DNA of 7,938 nucleotides from a bacterium (GCA_012517755.1 JAAYUH010000228.1:1-7938); one strand, 5' to 3'; positions 1 through 6,783 are shown, counted from the stretch's first letter. Program-made: numbers and translations. Notes: generated from the sequence alone by a model not told the origin.

Positions 1-1024
1 AGATTTAAAAGAAGATGAAATTAATGAAAAATTTGATAGAGGTTTAAAACCTGTTGTTAGGTTTAAAACTCCTTTAAAAGGAGAAATAAAAGTTAAAGAT
101 AATTTAAGAGGAGAGCTTGTTTTTCCATTAGAAAATCTTGATGATTTTGTAATATTAAGGTCAGATGGTATTCCTACATATAATTTTGCTGTTGTAATTG
201 ATGATGCTCTAATGAAGATAACTGATATCATTAGAGGAGAAGATCATCTTCATGGAAACACACCAAGACAAATATTAATTTATAAGGCCTTAAATTTTCC
301 TTTGCCTAACTTTATTCATCTACCTATGATTCTTGGAGAAGATCATACAAGATTATCAAAAAGGCATGGTTCAGTTTCATTAAAAGATTATAGAAATGAA
401 GGTTATCTTCCAGAGGCACTTGTCAATTATATGGCACTTCTTGGATTTTCACCAACAACTAAAGAGAAAGAATTTTTTACTCTTGAAGAGCTTATTAATG
501 AATTTGATATCAAAAATTTATCAAAAAGTAATGCAATTTTCAGTACATCAAAATTAAAATGGATGAATCATAAATATATAGAGATGAGTGATATTAAAAA
601 ACTAACCAATTTGATAAAAGAATTTATAAGTGGTGAATATAATTTAAATGATGAATGGCTGAAAGACGCTGTAAGATTATTAAGAGAGCATATTTTTGTT
701 TTAAGTGATATTAATAATATTTTAAATGAGATTTTCAATCCTATACCATTAGATGATCAGAAAATAAATTATCTTAAAGAACAAAAAAGATTGTTAAATG
801 AATTCGTTTTGAGTTTAGACACCCTAAATGAATGGAGTGAAAATGAAATTTTAAATTTAATAAGGGAAGTTGGAAAAAAATTAAACATTAAAGGTAAAAA
901 CCTTTATTATCCATTAAGAGTTGCAATAAGTCATAAAGACGAAGGTTTTGAGATATATGTTTATATCTATTTAATAGGAAAAGAAGAAACAAAAAAAAGA
1001 ATTATGGAGGTTATAAACTCATAA
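1..1024 (+). CDS. gltX: Glutamyl-tRNA synthetase, 3' part (5' end outside window)
   Basis: Class I aminoacyl-tRNA synthetase that attaches glutamate to tRNA-Glu in the cytoplasm. The reading frame is open from base 2, giving 340 visible residues. The first internal ATG at 212 is not the start, because conserved GluRS sequence (LDDFVILRSDGIPTYNFAVV) precedes it. About 140-150 N-terminal residues, including the HIGH motif, are missing to the left. Visible landmarks are IIRGEDHL and NTPRQ (from about base 230), the KMSKS-type motif RLSKRHG at 350-370, GYLPEALVNYMALLGFS, the WMNHKYI segment, and the helical anticodon-binding region ending in PLRVAIS and LIGKEETKKRI. One residue appears inserted between GEDHL and NTPRQ relative to usual GluRS. 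The stop codon overlaps the cysS start by one base, so the two are probably translationally coupled. Whether it also charges tRNA-Gln cannot be judged here. Confidence 0.97.
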   Translation, partial: DLKEDEINEKFDRGLKPVVRFKTPLKGEIKVKDNLRGELVFPLENLDDFVILRSDGIPTYNFAVVIDDALMKITDIIRGEDHLHGNTPRQILIYKALNFPLPNFIHLPMILGEDHTRLSKRHGSVSLKDYRNEGYLPEALVNYMALLGFSPTTKEKEFFTLEELINEFDIKNLSKSNAIFSTSKLKWMNHKYIEMSDIKKLTNLIKEFISGEYNLNDEWLKDAVRLLREHIFVLSDINNILNEIFNPIPLDDQKINYLKEQKRLLNEFVLSLDTLNEWSENEILNLIREVGKKLNIKGKNLYYPLRVAISHKDEGFEIYVYIYLIGKEETKKRIMEVINS

Positions 1025-2478
1025 TGATAAAGGTATACAATACCTTAACAAGAAAAAAAGAGGAATTCGTTACAAGAGAAAAAGATAAAGTTTATATGTA
1101 TGTTTGTGGTTTAACTCCTGATAATTACCCTCATATCGGTCATGCAAGACCTCTTGTTGTTTATGATACTATGAAAAGGTATCTAAAATATAAAGGTTAT
1201 CAAGTCAAATATGTTCAAAACTATACTGATATTGATGATAAAATTATCAAGAGAAGTATAGAATGGGGTCTTTCTCCAAAAGAGATAGCTGAAACATTTA
1301 TTAAAATGTATGAGAAGTATATACATCAATTAAATATAGATATAGAGGATAATTTGTATATAAAGGTAACAGATCAAATAAAAGATATAATTGAATTTAT
1401 CAAAGTTTTACAAGATAAGAATTTTGCATATCAAACAGATACAGGCGTCTATTTTGAGGTTAAAAAATTTAAAGATTATGGGAAATTATCAAATAGAAAA
1501 ATAGAAGATATGTTGAGCGGTGTTAGGATTGAAGTTGATGAAACAAAAAAAGAACCGATTGATTTTGCTTTGTGGAAAAAGTCGAAAGAGGGTGAACCTT
1601 TCTGGGAGTCTCCTTGGGGAAAAGGAAGGCCTGGCTGGCATATTGAATGTTCTGTAATTTCAATTAAATATCTTGGTTTTGGTTTTGATATTCATGGTGG
1701 CGGTAATGATTTAATATTTCCACACCATGAAAATGAGATTGCGCAAGGTGAGGCATGGAAAGGGGATAGACCAGTTGTTAGATATTGGTTGCATAATGGA
1801 TTAGTAAATTTAAATAAAGAGAAGATGTCTAAATCATTAGGAAACTTTTTAACAATTGAAGATATATTAAAAACATATGAACCTGAAGTTTTAAGATTAT
1901 TTCTCCTTTCTTCTGATTATCACTCTCCTGTAGATTATTCTGATGAAAAAATGGAGGATATAAGAAAGCAATATTATAAAATTAGAGAGTTTTATTCAAT
2001 GCTGCAAACTTTATCAAAAAAAGAAGAATATGTCTCTGATAATTCAAAAAAATTAATAGATTCAATTTTTAATGAATTTTTAGACAATATGGATGATGAT
2101 TTTAATACTCAAGGAGCAATAGGTGTTTTATTCAAATTAATTAATAAATTCAATACAGGAGAGATAAAAGAAAATTATTCATATCTTTTAGAAAAAGTTA
2201 ATGATATGTTGAATATACTCGGAATAAAAATAACATTTAGAGAATTAGAAAATATAAAAGAAGAACTTATAAAAATTATTAATGATTATTCTTTTTACAA
2301 CTCCAATGATGAAAATCTTTCTGAGTTAGAGTTAGTAAAAAAAATTATAGATTACAGGAAAAAATTAAGAGAAGATAAAAATTTTAAATTAAGTGATGAA
2401 ATCAGAGATAGATTGAATAGATTAGGTTATGAAATAAGAGATGGAAGAAAAGAGACGATTTTCTTTAAGAGAGAATAA
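1024..2478 (+). CDS. cysS: Cysteinyl-tRNA synthetase
   Basis: Class I synthetase that charges tRNA-Cys. It is complete at 484 residues, slightly longer than the E. coli enzyme (461). Residues 37-40 are the HIGH motif (in YPHIGHARP) and 267-271 are KMSKS. The zinc site that recognises the cysteine thiol is intact: Cys28, Cys209 (GWHIECS), His234 and Glu238 (FPHHENE), at the same residue numbers known for the E. coli enzyme. The HGGGNDL motif lies at 224-230. The C-terminal part (from about 310) is helical and lysine/glutamate-rich, as expected for the DALR/anticodon region. The start ATG shares its A with the gltX TAA stop. A GGAGG Shine-Dalgarno at 1006-1010 lies 13 bases upstream, which is long spacing and fits reinitiation by ribosomes leaving gltX. 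The 3' end overlaps the next gene. Identity is certain. Confidence 0.98.
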   Translation: MIKVYNTLTRKKEEFVTREKDKVYMYVCGLTPDNYPHIGHARPLVVYDTMKRYLKYKGYQVKYVQNYTDIDDKIIKRSIEWGLSPKEIAETFIKMYEKYIHQLNIDIEDNLYIKVTDQIKDIIEFIKVLQDKNFAYQTDTGVYFEVKKFKDYGKLSNRKIEDMLSGVRIEVDETKKEPIDFALWKKSKEGEPFWESPWGKGRPGWHIECSVISIKYLGFGFDIHGGGNDLIFPHHENEIAQGEAWKGDRPVVRYWLHNGLVNLNKEKMSKSLGNFLTIEDILKTYEPEVLRLFLLSSDYHSPVDYSDEKMEDIRKQYYKIREFYSMLQTLSKKEEYVSDNSKKLIDSIFNEFLDNMDDDFNTQGAIGVLFKLINKFNTGEIKENYSYLLEKVNDMLNILGIKITFRELENIKEELIKIINDYSFYNSNDENLSELELVKKIIDYRKKLREDKNFKLSDEIRDRLNRLGYEIRDGRKETIFFKRE

Positions 2479-3166
2479 CACTATTTTCAATAAAAATGAA
2501 ATAATTGAAGCAATAAAAAACAATATTTTACTAAAAGTCATTTTTAAATATGGTTATAAAAATAGAGAAATAGAAAATTTATTAAAAGAGAGAAATATTC
2601 CTTATACATATAAAGATACAAACTATTTTAAAAAATATCCTGAATCAAATAATATAATTGGTTTTATTTCACCAGTAAAAATTAAAGAATTGAGTGAAAT
2701 AGAGGTGAATAAAGACGATATCTATGTTATGGCTTTAAATATTGAAGACCCACATAACTTTGGAGCAATCATAAGAAGTTCAGAAATTTTTGGGGTAAAA
2801 GGAGTTCTTTTCCCAAAAAGAAGAGGAGTAACAATAACGCCAACTGTTATAAAAGCATCTACTGGAGCTATATTTAATATAGATTTATATGAATTTGGAG
2901 GAGTTAATTCAACAATAAAAGAGTTAAAAAATAAAGGTTTATGGATTGTTTGTCTTGATATGAATGCAAAAGAAGATTTATCAAATTTTAAACCACCCTT
3001 TCCTTTTGTTTTGATAGTTGGAGGCGAAGATAGAGGAATCAATCTTAAGGTATTAGAAGGGAGTGATTTTGTTATAAAAATTAGAACTTTTGGTAAAACA
3101 ACTTCTCTTAATGCATCTGTTTCGCTTGGTATTGCTCTTTATGAAATGACGAAATTTAAAAAATAA
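2441..3166 (+). CDS. rlmB: SPOUT-family rRNA/tRNA 2'-O-methyltransferase (TrmH/RlmB type)
   Basis: Predicted S-adenosylmethionine-dependent 2'-O-ribose methyltransferase. The closest known role is RlmB, which modifies 23S rRNA (Gm2251 in E. coli). It has 241 residues, normal for the family. Residues about 15-80 resemble the L30e-like substrate-binding domain. The SPOUT knot motifs are motif I at 100-115 (IEDPHNFGAIIRSSE, with Asn106 and Arg112), motif II at 192-200 (IVGGEDRGI, Glu196) and motif III at 221-230 (TSLNASVSLG). Two positions differ from the common RlmB pattern: EDRG where EGxG is usual, and IRTFGK where IPMxG is usual. The rRNA target is therefore inferred rather than shown. It overlaps cysS by 38 bases with no good Shine-Dalgarno before ATG 2441, and the true start may be further in. 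The same order, cysS then this methyltransferase, is known from Firmicutes, where other genes often lie between. Confidence 0.88.
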   Translation: MEEKRRFSLRENNTIFNKNEIIEAIKNNILLKVIFKYGYKNREIENLLKERNIPYTYKDTNYFKKYPESNNIIGFISPVKIKELSEIEVNKDDIYVMALNIEDPHNFGAIIRSSEIFGVKGVLFPKRRGVTITPTVIKASTGAIFNIDLYEFGGVNSTIKELKNKGLWIVCLDMNAKEDLSNFKPPFPFVLIVGGEDRGINLKVLEGSDFVIKIRTFGKTTSLNASVSLGIALYEMTKFKK

Positions 3167-3512
3167 TGTCCTTTATGTGATTTAATTTATAATCATTTTT
3201 TGAAGAGATTAAAATTCCAATAAATTCAAATTTAATGTCTTTGTATTTTTTCTTATTTTTTGATAGATAATCTAAAGAAGAATTTTTTATATGATCAATT
3301 TTTTTTGAAGAGATACTCTCTTCAGGAGAAACAAATTCTAAATTACTTTTCGTTCTTACTTCAATAAAAATAATAGAATTATCTTTTTCACATATTAAAT
3401 CTATTTCTCCATATTTCGTTCTGAAGTTTCTTTCAATAATTTTATATCCAGATTTGATTAAATATTTTTCTGCTATCTCCTCCCCCTTTTTACCTAAATC
3501 TTTCTTTTTCAT
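3156..3512 (-). CDS. yraN: YraN/UPF0102 family protein, putative nuclease fold
   Basis: Small (118 residues) conserved bacterial protein of unsettled function, with a restriction-endonuclease-like PD-(D/E)xK fold predicted for the family. Visible signatures are the N-terminal GKKGEEIAEKYLIKSGY (residues 7-23), ERNFRTKYGEIDLI (27-40) with putative catalytic Asp38, and IIFIEVRTK (47-55) with Glu51. The EVR form, instead of EVK, is common in this family. The start at 3512 gives the N-terminus typical of UPF0102, and no start codon lies upstream in frame. The ATG directly follows the T-tract of the upstream gene's terminator, and its Shine-Dalgarno (AAAGGAGG) is the 3' arm of that hairpin. Expression probably depends on read-through or hairpin opening. 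The 3' end overlaps the convergent methyltransferase gene by 11 bases. The family assignment is firm, while nuclease activity is inference. Confidence 0.93.
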   Translation of the reverse strand: MKKKDLGKKGEEIAEKYLIKSGYKIIERNFRTKYGEIDLICEKDNSIIFIEVRTKSNLEFVSPEESISSKKIDHIKNSSLDYLSKNKKKYKDIKFEFIGILISSKNDYKLNHIKDIIF

Positions 3513-3540
3513 AAAAAAGCCCCTCCTTTAAAGGAGGGGC
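3513..3540 (-). terminator. Rho-independent terminator after the exported NHL/cohesin gene
   Basis: A perfect 22-base palindrome at 3519-3540 has 8-bp arms (GCCCCTCC / GGAGGGGC) around a TTTAAA centre. On the minus strand it is followed directly by six Ts (3513-3518), the classic intrinsic-terminator form. It begins 15 bases after the stop codon of the 997-residue gene. In the plus direction the T-run (3551-3557) starts only about 10 bases past the stem, so plus-strand termination would be weaker. The T-tract abuts the ATG of yraN. Confidence 0.9.
3522..3529 (-). other. Left half of hairpin on the plus strand: 3' GC-rich arm region carrying the yraN Shine-Dalgarno (minus strand)
   Basis: On the minus strand the sequence reads AAAGGAGG, then GGCTTTTTT, then the yraN ATG. 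This is a near-perfect Shine-Dalgarno nine bases from the start. The same bases form the 3' arm of the terminator stem, so the site is base-paired whenever the hairpin folds. Start choice for yraN is supported by this site. Its accessibility is in question. Confidence 0.7.
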
Positions 3541-3555
3541 AATGTTTAAATTTTT

Positions 3556-6549
3556 TTAATCCTTTGGATAAGTTATTGTTACTGTTTTTGTATCTTGATC
3601 CCAATCAACTTTACATCCTAAATTCTCTGCAACAAATCTTACAGGTAACATTGTTCTACCGCTAATTATCATTGGTACAACTTTTGGATTATCTGGACCT
3701 ATTGGTGTGTCAACTCCATTAACTTTTGCAATATTTTTTCCTATCCATAGTTCAATTGTTGTGTTTTTTAATGTAACAGTGACTTTCTTTTCATTCCCAT
3801 CCCATCCAACTTCTGCACCAAGTGGTTCTGCAACCCATCTTATAGGAAGTAAAGTTCTTCCTTCAACAATCGTTGGGGGAACATCTATCTGTTGAGGATT
3901 ATCATTGACATACATATTTAAATTACCAATTTGAAGCATTAAAACTATTTTTTTAGAATAAATTTCAACTTCATTAATCTCAAGACTAAATCTCAATTGA
4001 TTTAATTCAGGATCTTTAAAAACAACATCACTTAAATCCAATTTAACTTTTCCAATTTTTAATGCTTTGAATTTTGTTATCAGAAGAGTTCCATCACCGC
4101 TTACTCCGTCTACTTTACCAGTTCTCGAAACTCCAATTATTACCACTCCATTTTCTTTATCAATATTCTTTAAAAAGAGAGTTGAAACTCCATCTTTTTT
4201 AAGAAAATCACCTTCAACTACATCTATCAAGTCAAGATACTCTTTATCATATTTCAAGGTAAATCCAAATCCGTAGAGATTTGCTACATCGTTTACCTTT
4301 ATTTTTACTTCAAATTCTGAATTAAGATCAACTACTGTTTTTTCTATCAATATTTTAGTTCTTGTTGCAAGAATAACTTTTAGAGAAATAGTTTTTGTAA
4401 GAGTAGGATCTCCATCTGAAGTTATCAATAGATCGATTTTTAATTCATCTCCAATTTTTGCTGTTAATGGAGGTAAAATTCTTATCTCAAAATCAATTTT
4501 GCCTTGTGTAGTGACTGTCAATTTTTCAGGAAATGTTACTTCCCAGTCATAAGTATCAGAAATTACAGAGATAATATAAATATCATCTTTAGCTCCTTTA
4601 TTGTTTAAGGTTAAATTAAAAGAAACTTCTTGTCCAGGTTTTGAAATTTTTTCAATTGCATCTGATGTAATTGAAAATACATAATCTACTAATTTTTCTC
4701 CAAATGGAGATATTATTCTTACAACATTATGGAATAAATCAGCTGCATATATATATCCATCAGCTCCTATAAACATATGAGCGAGTTCATAATATCCTCT
4801 TGGTGTTGAACCTAAAAAAGTTCCATCGCTCTTAAACATCTGAATTCTTCCATTTTCTGTGTCAGCAACATAAACAACTCCTTCTTTATCAACAGCAATT
4901 CCAGTTGGGAACCAAAATTTTTCTAATTCTCTTCCACCGCCTTTACCAATTTTTCTTAAAAGGTTTCCGTTTGAATCATATACTTCGACATAATGATCGA
5001 ATGTTGCTACATATATATCACCACTATCATCTACTGCAATTGCATTCGCTTCTCCATTTATCTTAAACTCTTTATAAATAGTTCCATCTACTGATGAAAC
5101 TGAATAAATCATGTAATTACTTGATACTACCCATAATCTCCCTTGTTTATCAAACGCCATCTGATAAGGTAGAAGAATTGTATTTTTGCAATTTTCAAGT
5201 ACTCTTAAGAAGTTTCCTTGTAAATCAAAAACTGCAACTGGTGCTTCATCAATTCCCGATGAAACATAAACTTCATTTTTGCTACAAAGAACACCACCAA
5301 TAGCTGCAAAAGGTTTATCTTCAGATATTCCTGTTATCTTTTTAAGAAATTTTCCTTCACTATTAAATATTACAATTTCACCATAATCGCCAAAATTTGC
5401 CCAATGTGCAACCCAGATGTTTCCAGATGAATCAACAGAAACTGAAATAGGATTGATTAATCTACCTTCAACAAATGGATCATAGTCAATCTTATTCTTG
5501 AAATTTCCATCCTTATCAAAAACAGTTAGTCTTGTTGTTCTTGGCCATCCAAATGGGTTTCCAGTTCCATGAAAATATCCAGCATCAAAAGTATAAATAT
5601 TTTCTTCATCATCAACTGCTATTCCAGCAGGTGTTAAAAATTCGCCAGGTTTCAAAGGAACTTGAGTTCCTCTTACACCTATTTTTAAAACAAAATTACC
5701 ATTTTTGTCAAACTTTTTTATACAGGGATTTATAGGTGCTCCTAATCCTCTATCAACTACATATACAAAATCTCCTTTCACCTCTACATCAAATGGATAA
5801 ACAAATTGATTATCTTCACCACCTTTTCCACCAAACGAAAATAAAATATTTCCATCTTTATCAAGTTTAAAAATTTTACAATTTTTAACTTCAACAACCC
5901 AAAGATTATCTTCGTTATCAAAAGTTAATCCTTCAGGGTTTGGTAAATCACTACTTTTAATTGATTTTAAAAATTTTCCATCCTTATCAAAAACCTGAAT
6001 TCTTGAATTTAATTGATCTGAAACATAAATTAATCCATCTTTTGAAACTGCAATTCCAGAAGGTCCATTAAATTTTCCATCTTCACTTCCTTCTTCTCCA
6101 ATCTGTAATAATACTTCACCTTCACTTGAAAACTTTACAACATAATTGTTAAAGAAATCAGCAACATAAATATTTCCATTTTCGTCAACATCTAAATCTG
6201 CTGGATATTGTAATTTCCCATCTGTATATCCCAACTCACCAATAACTTTGATGTGATTAAGATCTTTATCAAGGATATGAACTCTTCCATATGATGTGTC
6301 TAAAACATAAAGTAAGCTATTTTTAAATTTCATTCCTTGCATTGGAAATGATAGTTCTGATTTAAAATCGCTCTCAACTGTATTTGCCCATTCAAGAGTG
6401 AAACTTCCTATATACTCATCTGGCATAACTCCAACAACACCAATTTGTGCAATGTTCCTTTCCTGAGCATTTGAGAACTTGAGAGATGTAAAACTTAAAA
6501 TCATAAATAGAATTAATAATAATTTTAATAAATTGTTTTTTGATCTCAT
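3556..6549 (-). CDS. Exported multidomain protein: NHL beta-propellers, Ig-like domain, cohesin domain, copper-amine-oxidase-N-like domain
   Basis: Large secreted protein (997 residues) of unknown specific function. Residues 1-28 form a signal peptide: a basic start, a leucine/isoleucine-rich core, and probable cleavage after SNA28. Residues about 72-626 hold twelve NHL-type blades of the form GIAVDxxGxIYVAD...RIQVFDxDGxFL, ending around RIISPFGEKL; twelve fits two six-bladed propellers. Residues about 627-728 form a beta-rich Ig/NEW3-like domain with NNKGAKDDIY. Residues about 731-865 are a cohesin domain (LYGFGFTLKYD at 758-768, GDFL at 780-783, GVSGDGTL at 815-822). Residues about 868-997 are two halves of the PF07833-type domain (EGRTLLPIRWVAEPLGAEVGW and SGRTMLPVRFVAENLGCKVDW). 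This domain is non-catalytic, usually extracellular, and not a copper oxidase. No membrane anchor, sortase motif or SLH domain is visible. ATG 6549 has AAAGGAG five bases upstream. Likely role: surface or extracellular binding or scaffolding. Confidence 0.93.
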   Translation of the reverse strand: MRSKNNLLKLLLILFMILSFTSLKFSNAQERNIAQIGVVGVMPDEYIGSFTLEWANTVESDFKSELSFPMQGMKFKNSLLYVLDTSYGRVHILDKDLNHIKVIGELGYTDGKLQYPADLDVDENGNIYVADFFNNYVVKFSSEGEVLLQIGEEGSEDGKFNGPSGIAVSKDGLIYVSDQLNSRIQVFDKDGKFLKSIKSSDLPNPEGLTFDNEDNLWVVEVKNCKIFKLDKDGNILFSFGGKGGEDNQFVYPFDVEVKGDFVYVVDRGLGAPINPCIKKFDKNGNFVLKIGVRGTQVPLKPGEFLTPAGIAVDDEENIYTFDAGYFHGTGNPFGWPRTTRLTVFDKDGNFKNKIDYDPFVEGRLINPISVSVDSSGNIWVAHWANFGDYGEIVIFNSEGKFLKKITGISEDKPFAAIGGVLCSKNEVYVSSGIDEAPVAVFDLQGNFLRVLENCKNTILLPYQMAFDKQGRLWVVSSNYMIYSVSSVDGTIYKEFKINGEANAIAVDDSGDIYVATFDHYVEVYDSNGNLLRKIGKGGGRELEKFWFPTGIAVDKEGVVYVADTENGRIQMFKSDGTFLGSTPRGYYELAHMFIGADGYIYAADLFHNVVRIISPFGEKLVDYVFSITSDAIEKISKPGQEVSFNLTLNNKGAKDDIYIISVISDTYDWEVTFPEKLTVTTQGKIDFEIRILPPLTAKIGDELKIDLLITSDGDPTLTKTISLKVILATRTKILIEKTVVDLNSEFEVKIKVNDVANLYGFGFTLKYDKEYLDLIDVVEGDFLKKDGVSTLFLKNIDKENGVVIIGVSRTGKVDGVSGDGTLLITKFKALKIGKVKLDLSDVVFKDPELNQLRFSLEINEVEIYSKKIVLMLQIGNLNMYVNDNPQQIDVPPTIVEGRTLLPIRWVAEPLGAEVGWDGNEKKVTVTLKNTTIELWIGKNIAKVNGVDTPIGPDNPKVVPMIISGRTMLPVRFVAENLGCKVDWDQDTKTVTITYPKD
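5504..5523. repeat. Exact 20-base direct repeat, copy 1 (NHL blade DNA)
   Basis: This 20-base segment is identical to 5975-5994. On the minus strand both copies encode the FDKDGxF turn of an NHL blade in the same frame. This reflects internal duplication of blades or shared codon choice, not a mobile element. Confidence 0.7.
5975..5994. repeat. Exact 20-base direct repeat, copy 2 (NHL blade DNA)
   Basis: Identical to 5504-5523, at the equivalent FDKDGKF position of blade 3, while copy 1 lies in blade 6. The two copies sit three blades apart in the first propeller. Confidence 0.7.
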
Positions 6550-6587
6550 TTATACTCCTTTCAATCATCAAAAATTCTTTGATATTT

Positions 6588-6615
6588 ATTATAAACCTTT
6601 TATAATATATTGAAA
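6588..6615 (-). promoter_or_regulatory. Possible promoter of the exported NHL/cohesin gene
   Basis: On the minus strand there is a perfect TATAAT (-10) at 6588-6593, and TTTCAA at 6610-6615 could serve as a poor -35 with a 16-base spacer. The 5' untranslated region would be about 30-35 bases and include the AAAGGAG ribosome binding site (6555-6561). The region is so AT-rich that chance matches are easy, hence modest confidence. Confidence 0.4.
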
Positions 6616-6649
6616 TTAATATAATTTAATAATTATAAATGAAACTGAA
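6616..6649 (+). promoter_or_regulatory. AT-rich stretch, possible UP element
   Basis: Almost pure A/T sequence sits just upstream of the tRNA promoter's -35 box, the position where UP elements contact the RNA polymerase alpha subunit at stable-RNA promoters. The whole neighbourhood is AT-rich, so this is only suggestive. Confidence 0.3.
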
Positions 6650-6654
6650 GAAAC

Positions 6655-6683
6655 TTGACATAGTTTCAAATAAAAAATATAAT
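6655..6683 (+). promoter_or_regulatory. Consensus sigma70-type promoter for tRNA-Ala and leuS
   Basis: TTGACA at 6655-6660 and TATAAT at 6678-6683 are separated by exactly 17 bases, a perfect consensus match. Transcription would begin near 6690, about nine bases before the tRNA. A dyad, GAAACT / AGTTTC (6650-6655 and 6662-6667), is centred on the -35 box. Confidence 0.9.
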
Positions 6684-6699
6684 AAGAAAAGATATATCA

Positions 6700-6775
6700 G
6701 GGGCAGTAGCTCAGTTGGGAGAGCGTCTCTATGGCATGGAGGAGGTCGCGGGTTAGAATCCCGTCTGCTCCACCA
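6700..6775 (+). tRNA. tRNA-Ala(GGC)
   Basis: A 76-base cloverleaf with encoded CCA (6773-6775). The acceptor stem is GGGGCAG/CTGCTCC, with the G3:U70 pair that is the alanine identity element, and A73 as discriminator. The D-stem is GCTC/GAGC, with A14, G15, G18, G19 and A21 present. The anticodon loop is ATGGCAT (6731-6737) with anticodon GGC at 6733-6735. The A32-U38 pair is typical of tRNA-Ala(GGC), as in E. coli. The anticodon stem TCTCT/GGAGG has two G-U pairs (27-43 and 31-39). The T-stem is GCGGG/CCCGT. The T-loop reads TTAGAAT, so position 56 (base 6755) is A instead of the almost invariant C that pairs with G19. About 60% GC, far above its surroundings. It lies 21 bases before leuS with no terminator between, so it is probably excised from a shared transcript. 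Confidence 0.96.
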
Positions 6776-6783
6776 ATTTTCTC

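Noticed and set aside
212..214. ATG 212 as the gltX start
   Set aside because: Conserved GluRS sequence continues upstream in the same frame to the left edge, so the gene is only truncated by the window.
2722..3042. Open frame of 106 codons on the minus strand inside the methyltransferase gene
   Set aside because: It is antisense to conserved SPOUT motifs, has no family resemblance and no ribosome binding site of note, so it is a shadow frame.
3868..3990. Copper amine oxidase enzyme activity from the C-terminal domain
   Set aside because: Only the small N-terminal-type PF07833 repeat is present. The catalytic amine oxidase domain is absent.
3707..5735. Four short plus-strand open frames (3707-3895, 4067-4276, 5094-5303, 5532-5735) inside the exported-protein gene
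   Set aside because: They oppose clearly conserved cohesin, PF07833 and NHL coding sequence and show low-complexity compositions with no recognisable motif.
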